Shown here: positions 8,233 through 16,076 of the stretch, in pieces
How the letters are laid out: the number at the start of each line of letters is the position of its first letter
Position numbering within the stretch: position 1 is the first letter of the stretch
NCBI GenBank assembly: GCA_030429625.1
Contig: JAUIFA010000004.1
Span: forward strand, 124,001 to 188,000
DNA from: Alphaproteobacteria bacterium
Lineage (GTDB): Bacteria; Pseudomonadota; Alphaproteobacteria; Rickettsiales; UBA8987
Reading direction: 5' to 3'
Length of the DNA: 64,000 nt
Notes under the pieces: generated by a model
The model's input: the letters and a program-made list of their open reading frames with translations, nothing else
What the model was told of the DNA's origin: nothing
Database searches by the model: none
Position numbers and translations under genes: made by a program

Positions 8233-9837
8233 ATGAAGCAGTTACATACACAAATTGATGAGGCAATAGAAGTTCAAGCCCCGCTGACCGATGAGCAGCT
8301 GCAAATTGTTACTGCTGAGGCTCTGCATTTTGTTATCGACCTCCAGAAGGAATTTGGCGCAAGGGTGAAAACAGTGCTCAAACATCGGCAGATCCGGAAG
8401 CAGGAAATCAATCAGGGCAAGAAGTTAAACTTCAGAGAGGATACCAAAGACATACGGCAAGGTGAGTGGAAAGTTGCGCCAATCCCCAAAGACTTGCAAG
8501 ATAGGCGGGTGGAAATTACCGGACCGGCAGAACGGAAGATGATTATCAATGCCCTGAATTCCGGTGCAAAAGTTTTTATGGCCGACATTGAGGATTCGCT
8601 TTCCCCCGGCTGGGAAAATATTTTTAATGCGCAGGTCGATTTGCGTGATGCGGTAAACAAAACCATCACGTATACCCATCCGGAAACGGGTAAAGAGTAT
8701 AAGCTTAACGATAAGACGGCAGTTTTAATCGTTCGTCCGCGCGGCTGGCATTTGCAAGAAAAACACATATTGCTTGACGGACAGCCCATCAGTGGTGCGT
8801 TGTTAGATTTTGGGCTTTATTTTTACCACAATGCCAAAACATTGTTAAAAAATGGGACAGGCCCATATTTTTATCTGCCCAAACTAGAGTCCTATGAAGA
8901 GGCGCAACTGTGGAACGATGTGTTTGTGTCTGCACAAAACACGCTTGGCTTGCCCGCAGGGACGATTAAAGCAACGGTGCTTATTGAGACAATCAATGCC
9001 GCGTTTGAGATGGATGAAATTTTATACGCACTGAAAGATCATATCGTGGCGCAAAATGCCGGACGTTGGGATTATATTTTCAGCTACATTAAAAAACACG
9101 CCAACAATCCAGAATTTATATGCCCTGAACGTGGGCAGATCACCATGACGCAGCATTTTCTGCGCTCTTATTCGCAATTGCTGATTCAAACCTGTCACAA
9201 ACGTGGTGCGCTGGCAATGGGCGGGATGTCGGCTTTTATTCCGGTTAAGGGCGATGATGCGGCCAATAAAAAGGCGATGGACTCGGTTAAAAAAGACAAA
9301 GAGCGTGAGGCGGGTGATGGGCATGACGGCACATGGGTGGCGCATCCGGGGCTGATTCCTGTGGCGATGGAAGTCTTTGATCGGCTGATGCCAACGCCCA
9401 ATCAGCGGGATAATTTACGTCCGGATGTCAAAGTCTCTAACGACGATCTGTTGCAAGTGCCCGAAGGCACAATTACTGAGGGAGGAATCCGTAATAATAT
9501 TGCCGTGGCTATTTATTACATTGAAGCCTGGCTAGGGGGTAATGGGTGTGTGCCAATCTTTAATCTGATGGAAGATGCGGCCACGGCAGAAATTTCGCGC
9601 ACGCAATTATGGCAGTGGATTCGCCATTCGGCGACATGTGACGATGGAAGAACAATAGACAAAAAACTTTTTTCTGACTTGTTTGAAGAAGAATTGGCGG
9701 GCATAAAACAGGTCGTTGGGGAAGAAGCCTTTTCTAGGGGTAATTTTTCCGAAGCCGGTGAGCTTATGAAGAACCTAGTTTTGCAAGATGAGCTTGAGGA
9801 CTTTTTAACAATTGGTGCGTATAATTCTCTAGGTTAA
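8233..9837 (+). CDS. aceB: Malate synthase A
   Basis: Malate synthase condenses glyoxylate with acetyl-CoA to give malate, the second step of the glyoxylate shunt. The 534-residue length and sequence fit the A form (TIM barrel without the large G-form insertion). Landmarks are IVRPRGWHL (catalytic Arg region), the segment LIETINAAFEMDEILYALKD and the signature KDHIVAQNAGRWDYIFSYIK. A later MGGMSAFIPVK and ATAEISRTQLWQW are also conserved. A strong ribosome site (gggggag) precedes the ATG. Isocitrate lyase is not in the window. The gene stands alone, with its own candidate promoter and operator-like palindrome. Confidence 0.95.
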   Translation: MKQLHTQIDEAIEVQAPLTDEQLQIVTAEALHFVIDLQKEFGARVKTVLKHRQIRKQEINQGKKLNFREDTKDIRQGEWKVAPIPKDLQDRRVEITGPAERKMIINALNSGAKVFMADIEDSLSPGWENIFNAQVDLRDAVNKTITYTHPETGKEYKLNDKTAVLIVRPRGWHLQEKHILLDGQPISGALLDFGLYFYHNAKTLLKNGTGPYFYLPKLESYEEAQLWNDVFVSAQNTLGLPAGTIKATVLIETINAAFEMDEILYALKDHIVAQNAGRWDYIFSYIKKHANNPEFICPERGQITMTQHFLRSYSQLLIQTCHKRGALAMGGMSAFIPVKGDDAANKKAMDSVKKDKEREAGDGHDGTWVAHPGLIPVAMEVFDRLMPTPNQRDNLRPDVKVSNDDLLQVPEGTITEGGIRNNIAVAIYYIEAWLGGNGCVPIFNLMEDAATAEISRTQLWQWIRHSATCDDGRTIDKKLFSDLFEEELAGIKQVVGEEAFSRGNFSEAGELMKNLVLQDELEDFLTIGAYNSLG

Positions 9838-9928
9838 AAGCACGATATTTGTTACTATAACAAAGATAAGAGTGTTTGGGGTTATTACCCTCCACATGTT
9901 TTGTAAGAAATTTAAATGGCACAATATT

Positions 9929-10723
9929 ATGAACAGTTCTGGCAATAATTACGATAATCTTCTTGCAAGCCTGCGAGGCGAATTTGTAGAGGAGGCAGAA
10001 GATAATCTGACATCGATAGAGATGTTGTTGGAAAATCTGCGTGCGGGGCAAGAAGGAGGTGCGAGTGCTATTGACAACATACGTCGGTATGCCCATAGCT
10101 TAAAAGGGTCGGCTGGTGTGGCAGATTTTCCTGTTGTGAGCATGATCATGCACCGTATGGAAGACTATCTTAGTGGTGCTAAGGAACTCAGTGAAAAACA
10201 GATTGATGACGTTCAGGTTTTTATAGATAGGGCCAGAGATTTTTCTTCCCTTGATATTGAACAAAATAAAACGGCTTCTTCAGAGTTGGTTCGTCAACTG
10301 CCTAACCGACACTCTAAAGATTCTTTAGATGAGATGGAAGGCGATGCGGAGCAGCGGGTAATCGAAGCGCTGATGGTTACCAGAGAAAAGGCAGCGGGTC
10401 AGATATTTGAGCGTGAGCTTAAGGAAGAGGGGTTACGGGTGACTACGGTGCGGTCATCCTTTGAGGCCATTGAAATGGCGGTGCGTGCGAAGCCTAATAT
10501 TATCATTTGTTCTGGAGTTATTGATGAGCTTAGCGGGGTTGATCTTTCCTGTGCGATTAAGTCTATACCGGTGACCAAGGACATCCCTGTTTGTTTGTTG
10601 ACAAGCTTTGAAAAAGGTCACCATGAGCTTGAGGGCCTGAGAGACGATGTGTATTTGATACAAAAATCCAATCTTAAAGAAGACTTAAAAAACATTCTGG
10701 AGAAATACAATCTAAGTTCATAG
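9929..10723 (+). CDS. HPt domain fused to a degenerate receiver domain
   Basis: Residues 10-100 form a histidine phosphotransfer (HPt) domain with the phospho-His motif YAHSLKGSAG (His56). The C-terminal half (about 150-264) has receiver topology, but the phospho-acceptor Asp is a Ser (NIIICSGVIDELSG) and the acidic pocket is lost (ALMVTREKA). The switch Thr/Ser (LLTS) and Lys (IQKS) positions remain. It therefore looks like a working phospho-carrier joined to a pseudoreceiver. I chose the ATG at 9929 because the HPt fold begins there; a GTG at 9872 in the same frame is possible. The gene ends 10 bases before the J-domain gene and probably heads the cobS/cobT cluster. Confidence 0.75.
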   Translation: MNSSGNNYDNLLASLRGEFVEEAEDNLTSIEMLLENLRAGQEGGASAIDNIRRYAHSLKGSAGVADFPVVSMIMHRMEDYLSGAKELSEKQIDDVQVFIDRARDFSSLDIEQNKTASSELVRQLPNRHSKDSLDEMEGDAEQRVIEALMVTREKAAGQIFERELKEEGLRVTTVRSSFEAIEMAVRAKPNIIICSGVIDELSGVDLSCAIKSIPVTKDIPVCLLTSFEKGHHELEGLRDDVYLIQKSNLKEDLKNILEKYNLSS

Positions 10724-10733
10724 AAGGTGCACA

Positions 10734-11327
10734 ATGCGTTCCCGATTTGATCAACTCTATAAGCAAAACAAACAGCATATAAATGTACATATGTGTGACG
10801 GGGTTGATTGCCATGAGGTGGCGCACTATCGGGCACCTAAAAGTCGTCTTGTGCCCGAATCATTTACGCCAAATTACTCCCGAGGGTATAAGAAAGAAAC
10901 CACAACAGTCAACAATGATACCTACTGGTTTTGTTTAAAACATGTGCGTGAATATAACAAAGAATGGGATTTCTTTGCGTATATGAGTGGAGAGGAGATA
11001 GAGCATTTTCAGCAAGACGCCATCACCGGTCATCGTCCGATCTATCAAGGTGTTAAACAACAGCATTGCGACAGTGTGATGGATCAGGTTTGGCAGATGT
11101 TTGATGGCTCAAAAGAGCAAAGACGTTCGCTGCGATATCCTGATAACATATACAGTGCCCTAACGATTCTTAATTTTTCTTGTATTCCTAGCAAGAAGCA
11201 ACTAAAGGAAAAATATATTCAACTGGTTAAAAAATACCATCCGGATAAGGGCGGGAAGAAAACCGAGGAAAAATTTAAACAGATCAGTCTGGCCTATCAA
11301 CTCTTAAAAGAAGTAGTAGTGAATTAA
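10734..11327 (+). CDS. J-domain (DnaJ-like) protein linked to cobS/cobT
   Basis: This 197-residue protein has a short C-terminal J domain (about 138-195) with the HPD motif in KKYHPDKGG, which stimulates DnaK ATPase. The N-terminal part has conserved-looking Cys and His residues (HMCDGVDCHEVAHY and FCLKHVREYN) that may bind a metal. Alphaproteobacteria often encode such a protein directly upstream of cobS. Its TAA stop is followed at once by the cobS ATG with no spacer (TAAATG), so the two are almost surely cotranslated. A role in assembling or loading the CobST complex is an inference from this linkage. Confidence 0.85.
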   Translation: MRSRFDQLYKQNKQHINVHMCDGVDCHEVAHYRAPKSRLVPESFTPNYSRGYKKETTTVNNDTYWFCLKHVREYNKEWDFFAYMSGEEIEHFQQDAITGHRPIYQGVKQQHCDSVMDQVWQMFDGSKEQRRSLRYPDNIYSALTILNFSCIPSKKQLKEKYIQLVKKYHPDKGGKKTEEKFKQISLAYQLLKEVVVN

Positions 11328-12254
11328 ATGGAAATGAAGAAGATAAAGGGTAAAGACATTTTTGGGGTTGATATAGAGCTTGAAGGGTTTTCTGCGCCGA
11401 GTGAATTTACGCCTGAAATAGATGATAAATATTATTTTGATAAAGAGATCACCCATGCGGTGTTGGCGGGCTTTAAATACAATGCCCGGGTGTTGATTCA
11501 AGGCATGCACGGCACAGGAAAATCTACCCATGTTGAGCAAGTGGCCGCGCGGCTAAATTGGCCGATGGTGCGGGTGAATCTTGATGGGCATATCAGTCGG
11601 ATAGATCTTATCGGGCGCGATGCAATTGTTTTGCAGGATGGGAAACAAGTTACCCAATTTAAAGAGGGTATTCTTCCTTGGGCAATGCAAAAAGGAGTGG
11701 CGCTGCTTTTTGATGAATATGATGCGGGGCGGCCGGACGTGATGTTTGTGTTGCAGCGCTTGCTTGAAGCGGATGGGAAACTTACCCTGACCGAGGAAAA
11801 TAAAGTGATCACGGCCAGTAAATATTTTCGGATCTTTGCGACGGCCAATACCATTGGCCTTGGTGATGCAACAGGACTGTATCATGGCACAAACCTTATC
11901 AATCAGGGGCAGATGGACCGTTGGAACATTGTGGCACATCAGGACTATATGCCGCCGGACATAGAAGAAAAGATTGTGGCGGATAAAACCGGATATAAAG
12001 ACAAAATTACGTCCATGGTCGCCATGGCGAATTTAACCAGAGAGGGTTTCAGGAACGGAGATATCTCAACGGTTATGTCGCCCCGTACGGTAATGAGTTG
12101 GGCGGAGAATGTCCAAATATTCTCAGACATAGAACACGGGTTTCGTCTGGCATTTCTAAACAAATGTGAAGAGTCGGAAAAAGCCGTCATCGCTGAGTAT
12201 TATCAGCGTTGCTTTGGCAAAGATTTGAAAGAAGCAATCATTAATGTAGCATAA
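11328..12254 (+). CDS. cobS: CobS-type AAA+ ATPase (cobaltochelatase subunit)
   Basis: CobS is the MoxR-like AAA+ motor of aerobic cobaltochelatase CobNST. Walker A is GMHGTGKST (residues 59-67), Walker B is LLFDEYDAG (about 125-133) and a sensor-like segment FATANTIG follows. The 308-residue length is slightly below that of well-studied CobS. With CobT it forms a two-ring complex that drives Co(II) insertion by CobN. CobN and other B12 genes are absent from the window, so cobalt insertion is not proven here; related MoxR/VWA pairs remodel other proteins. The next gene starts 12 bases downstream with a strong aaggagg site. Confidence 0.9.
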   Translation: MEMKKIKGKDIFGVDIELEGFSAPSEFTPEIDDKYYFDKEITHAVLAGFKYNARVLIQGMHGTGKSTHVEQVAARLNWPMVRVNLDGHISRIDLIGRDAIVLQDGKQVTQFKEGILPWAMQKGVALLFDEYDAGRPDVMFVLQRLLEADGKLTLTEENKVITASKYFRIFATANTIGLGDATGLYHGTNLINQGQMDRWNIVAHQDYMPPDIEEKIVADKTGYKDKITSMVAMANLTREGFRNGDISTVMSPRTVMSWAENVQIFSDIEHGFRLAFLNKCEESEKAVIAEYYQRCFGKDLKEAIINVA

Positions 12255-12265
12255 GGAGGGTTGAG

Positions 12266-12547
12266 ATGGCGGCTATCACGGAACAAATTGACAGTATGGA
12301 TATTGAGTCGTACAGTGATCTGCTTGAAGAGCAGGGGCTTCCGGCCGAAACCCCGAAAGATTTGGTGCTTGAGCTTATTGAATCTTTAGAAGAGCAGGGC
12401 ATTGATTTTGATGACGCAGTGGCGGTTGAAAAGGCTTTGTTGGATTCGGCGCTTTGGGCGTGGATAGAAGGGGAAGATATTGACCTTTCAGAAGAGCTGC
12501 CGTTTGAAGCATTTGCCCAGCGTATTGCTGGTTTGTTTGGCGCGTAA
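12266..12547 (+). CDS. Small acidic protein between cobS and cobT
   Basis: This 93-residue protein is not one I recognise. It is very acidic: Asp and Glu make up about a third of the residues, and Arg and Lys are rare. It looks all-helical, with segments such as DLVLELIESLEEQGIDFDD and ELPFEAFAQRIAGLF. It has no Cys, signal or membrane segment. A near-ideal ribosome site (aaggaggg) and tight spacing (11 bases after cobS, 15 before cobT) show it is a real, well-translated gene. A partner or inhibitor role for the CobST motor is suggested only by position and charge. Confidence 0.75.
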   Translation: MAAITEQIDSMDIESYSDLLEEQGLPAETPKDLVLELIESLEEQGIDFDDAVAVEKALLDSALWAWIEGEDIDLSEELPFEAFAQRIAGLFGA

Positions 12548-12562
12548 AGAAAAAGAATTACA

Positions 12563-14431
12563 ATGGCATATGACGCCTCAGACATAGAACATTTTCGGCA
12601 AGAACTCTCGGCTACGGTCAGGGCTATTTCTGGCAATGAGCATGCGGAGGTCAATTTTCCTTTAATTAGCTTTGACTCACTGTCGGACTCGTATCTGGCA
12701 AAACATTTGAATCAGATATTTATTGCTGTTCCCAAAAACCCTACAAAGAGGCATTTAAAATGGGCGCGCGGGGAAGCCGATGCTCTGGCGCTGATGTTGC
12801 GCCATCATGACGACATCGTATCGGAAGAAGAACATGCGTATGGGGAAGATGTCAAAACATTTATCCAGCGACTAGAGCAGGTTCGGGTTGAGGCAATCGG
12901 CGCGTTACAAATGGAGGGGGTTGCCAAGAATCTTGAGCAACGCTGGCATCAGCGCCTAAAAGAAAAATCCTATGACAAAAGAGAAAACATTGCCAATGTG
13001 CCTGCCGAAGAGGTCGCCGCATTGCTGGCCTATCAGGCCATCACAGGCAAAAAGTTACCCAAATCTGCCCAATTGATAAGAGATTCCTTGGGCGCGGTTA
13101 TGGTCAGAAAGATTGCTTCCGAAATAAAGGAATTATCGTTTGCCCTAAAAGACCAAGAAAAATACGCTAAAATTGTGGAAAAAATGGTCAGAAAGCTGAT
13201 AGATCAAGAGCCTCAGTCGCAGAATCTGCAGGAACAAGAGGCCAAAACATCCTCAGGGGAGGATCAGCAGGATGAGAAAAATAGTTCAGAAAATACGAAG
13301 GCGGCCTTGAGCAAGGCAACGTCTTTGCCACAAAAAGGGGATTACAGCAAAGAGTCGATGACCAAAGCACAGCTTAACCCAGATGAGGCACGTGATGAAA
13401 GGGACGACGCGATGGAATATGAGTCACAAAAGCCTGAATATGAGACTCCAAAAGAGAGCGTGGCAGTCGTTCCGTACCGTGTGTATACCAGAGAATATGA
13501 TCAAATAGCGTACGCAAATGATTTGGCAGGCGCTGATGAGCTTTGGCGGTATAGACAGCGTTTGGAACAGGAATTAGAGAAAATCCACGACATCACCAAT
13601 AAACTGGCAGGAAAACTACAGCGCCACCTTATGGCCAAGCAGGAATGTAGTTGGGATTTTAATATGGAAGAAGGGCTGCTTGATAACAGAAAATTCCCTC
13701 AGATTATTATCGATCCGACCTATCCCACCCCATATAAATGGGAGCGGCGCAGTGAATTTAAAGACACGGTTCTAACATTGTTGCTCGATAATTCCGGTTC
13801 CATGCGCGGGCGACCTATCACCATTGCATCCATTTGTGCTGATATTCTGGCTCGTACAATGGAACGTTGTGGGGTGAAGGTAGAAATACTAGGTTTTACC
13901 ACCAAACATTGGAAGGGTGGCCAGAGCTATAAGAAATGGGAAAAGGATGGTAGTCCGGCTTTTCCAGGTAGGCTCAACGACCTACTTCACGTTGTCTATA
14001 AAGAGGCGGACATGCCATGGCGTGCGTCTAAGCAAAATCTTGGCCTAATGCTTAAAGAAGGCTTGTTGAAAGAAAATATTGACGGTGAGGCGTTGCTATG
14101 GGCACATGGTCGGCTTATTAGACGGCAAGAGGACAGAAAGATTCTCATGGTCATTTCTGACGGTGCGCCGGTAGATGACAGCACATTATCGACCAATCCT
14201 AGCAATTACCTTGATGTCCATTTAAAAGAGGTGGTCAAGGACATAGAAGGTGAGAATAAGATTGATTTGCTTGCCATTGGCATCGGGCATAATGTGGCCA
14301 CACACTATTCACGGTCGGTAATGATTCGACAGGTGGATGAACTCGCGGACGCGATGGTCAATCAATTGGTGATGTTGTTTGATGACATTATTAAAGCCAA
14401 TGAAAGACACCGGCGGCCAAAGTCACTGTAA
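12563..14431 (+). CDS. cobT: CobT-type VWA protein (cobaltochelatase subunit)
   Basis: CobT pairs with the CobS ATPase. The 622-residue chain has an N-terminal helical domain and a long acidic, Gln/Ser/Lys-rich linker at about 215-300. A C-terminal von Willebrand A domain carries the MIDAS motif DNSGS at residues 409-413, followed by a Thr (ITIAS) and a later Asp (VISDGAP). The order helical-acidic-VWA is that of known CobT proteins. The gene ends two bases from the convergent argG stop. As with cobS, no cobN is in view. Confidence 0.9.
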   Translation: MAYDASDIEHFRQELSATVRAISGNEHAEVNFPLISFDSLSDSYLAKHLNQIFIAVPKNPTKRHLKWARGEADALALMLRHHDDIVSEEEHAYGEDVKTFIQRLEQVRVEAIGALQMEGVAKNLEQRWHQRLKEKSYDKRENIANVPAEEVAALLAYQAITGKKLPKSAQLIRDSLGAVMVRKIASEIKELSFALKDQEKYAKIVEKMVRKLIDQEPQSQNLQEQEAKTSSGEDQQDEKNSSENTKAALSKATSLPQKGDYSKESMTKAQLNPDEARDERDDAMEYESQKPEYETPKESVAVVPYRVYTREYDQIAYANDLAGADELWRYRQRLEQELEKIHDITNKLAGKLQRHLMAKQECSWDFNMEEGLLDNRKFPQIIIDPTYPTPYKWERRSEFKDTVLTLLLDNSGSMRGRPITIASICADILARTMERCGVKVEILGFTTKHWKGGQSYKKWEKDGSPAFPGRLNDLLHVVYKEADMPWRASKQNLGLMLKEGLLKENIDGEALLWAHGRLIRRQEDRKILMVISDGAPVDDSTLSTNPSNYLDVHLKEVVKDIEGENKIDLLAIGIGHNVATHYSRSVMIRQVDELADAMVNQLVMLFDDIIKANERHRRPKSL

Positions 14432-14433
14432 CA

Positions 14434-15660
14434 TTAATCTGGAGATGGGTAATTTTGGCTGTGCCGTTTGCGAAGACGTAACCGCAGTGCATTAAGCTTA
14501 ATAAACCCTTCCGCATCTTTTTGATTATAGACTTCGTCCTCTTCAAAAGTGGCAATTTCTTCGCTGTAGATACTATCAAGGGATTTACGTCCCTCGATGG
14601 TGACAGAGCCTTTGTACAATTTAAGACGCACCGCGCCGTTGACATTTTTCTGTGATTGGTCGATGGCGGCTTGCAACATTTCGCGTTCCGGACTCCACCA
14701 ATAGCCGTTGTAAATTAGCTCGGCGTAACGTGGCATCAGCTCATCTTTTAAATGCGCAGCTCCTTTGTCCAAGGTAATAGATTCTATGCCTCGGTGAGCT
14801 TTTAGAAGGATTGTCCCGCCCGGTGTTTCATATACGCCACGGGACTTCATACCGATATAGCGGTTCTCGACAATATCAAGACGGCCAATGCCATTGGCAC
14901 CGGCAAGTTCGTTGAGCCTTTGTAGCAGATTGGCAGGAGAGAGTTTTTCCCCGTCAATGGCCACCGCATCGCCTTTTTCAAATTCAATTTCGATGATGGT
15001 GGGAGTATCGGGTGCTTCTTCAGGAGAGACTGAGCGTAGATACATGTCTTCATCAGCACTGGCCCAAGGATCCTCTAATACTTTACCTTCGTAGGAAGTA
15101 TGAAGTAGATTAGCGTCCATAGAATAGGGTGCCTCGCCCCGTTTATCCATTGGGATTGAGATGCCTTTTTCTTCGGCATATTTTAGGAGCTTGGTACGAG
15201 AATTTAGATCCCATTCACGCCAAGGTGCAATCACTTTAATCTCTGGATTGCAGGCATAATAGCCCAGCTCAAAACGGATTTGATCGTTACCTTTGCCTGT
15301 GGCGCCGTGTGCCACCGCGTCGGCCCCTACCATTTTGGCAATTTCAATCTGACGCTTGGCAATGAGCGGGCGGGCAATGGAGGTGCCAAGCAGATATTCG
15401 CCTTCATAGATTGTATTGGCACGAAACATCGGAAAGACATAATCACGAACAAATTCTTCCTTAAGGTCGTCAATAAAAATTTCTTTTACGCCAAATTGTT
15501 CGGCCTTGCCGCGCACGGGATCAAGCTCTTCCCCTTGTCCGATATCGGCGGTGAAGGTGACGACTTCACAGTCGTATTTTTCTTTTAACCAACATAAAAT
15601 GACAGACGTGTCCAGGCCGCCAGAATAGGCAAGGACAACTTTCTTAATATCTTTTGACAT
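14434..15660 (-). CDS. argG: Argininosuccinate synthase
   Basis: ArgG joins citrulline and aspartate using ATP, the penultimate step of arginine synthesis. The PP-loop [12 protein letters not shown] lies at residues 10-21, and the second signature [16 protein letters not shown] is intact near residue 117. The 408-residue length is standard. The gene converges on cobT with a two-base gap and no visible terminator. A small gene of unknown role lies 39 bases upstream on the same strand. ArgJ, elsewhere in the window, shows that the arginine pathway is kept in this genome. Confidence 0.97.
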   Translation of the reverse strand: MSKDIKKVVLAYSGGLDTSVILCWLKEKYDCEVVTFTADIGQGEELDPVRGKAEQFGVKEIFIDDLKEEFVRDYVFPMFRANTIYEGEYLLGTSIARPLIAKRQIEIAKMVGADAVAHGATGKGNDQIRFELGYYACNPEIKVIAPWREWDLNSRTKLLKYAEEKGISIPMDKRGEAPYSMDANLLHTSYEGKVLEDPWASADEDMYLRSVSPEEAPDTPTIIEIEFEKGDAVAIDGEKLSPANLLQRLNELAGANGIGRLDIVENRYIGMKSRGVYETPGGTILLKAHRGIESITLDKGAAHLKDELMPRYAELIYNGYWWSPEREMLQAAIDQSQKNVNGAVRLKLYKGSVTIEGRKSLDSIYSEEIATFEEDEVYNQKDAEGFIKLNALRLRLRKRHSQNYPSPD

Positions 15661-15699
15661 TATAATCCTATTTGAATCGTGCTATAAAATTTTTGATGA

Positions 15700-15978
15700 T
15701 CAGTCGTCTTTCTCTTTCTTTTTCCGCTCTTTAGCAGAAAGCTTTACCATTTTTTCACCGTCTGGATCAAAATGATATTGGGTGACAATCACCTTGGTTC
15801 CCGTGGTGACAATGTCACCATTTTCAAGTTGAAGAATGTCGAAGCCTTTTTGCAGCGCCTCGGAAATGATTGCAGAGGATTGGCGCAAATATTCCGGGTT
15901 TTGCATAATATCTTCCACAGACACACCGTCATCCACAGCGTCAGGAATATTGTCTATAAGGTCTTTTACTGAACTCAT
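15700..15978 (-). CDS. Small conserved-type protein of unknown function
   Basis: The 92-residue product has an acidic N-terminal helix (DNIPDAVDDGVSVEDIM). A compact middle reads EALQKGFDILQLENGDIV, followed by a beta-rich stretch with VIVTQYHFDPDGEKMV and a Lys-rich tail. From memory the middle resembles a small uncharacterised family seen in Rickettsiales (perhaps DUF2671), but I hold this loosely. There is no signal or membrane segment. A purine-rich ribosome site (ggaagagagagg) precedes the ATG. It lies between valS (98-base gap upstream) and argG (39 bases downstream) on the same strand. Confidence 0.7.
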   Translation of the reverse strand: MSSVKDLIDNIPDAVDDGVSVEDIMQNPEYLRQSSAIISEALQKGFDILQLENGDIVTTGTKVIVTQYHFDPDGEKMVKLSAKERKKKEKDD

Positions 15979-16076
15979 TTATCCTCTCTCTTCCTCATTA
16001 AAAGATAACGAACTTACGCCAATATACAGCTTTGAATGAAAATGTCTAGCCCGTTTTATCTACTTTCACGTTAGCA

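Noticed and set aside
11328-14431. cobS/cobT as proof of cobalamin biosynthesis
   Set aside because: cobN and all other B12 genes are missing from the window, and CobST-like pairs can have other clients.
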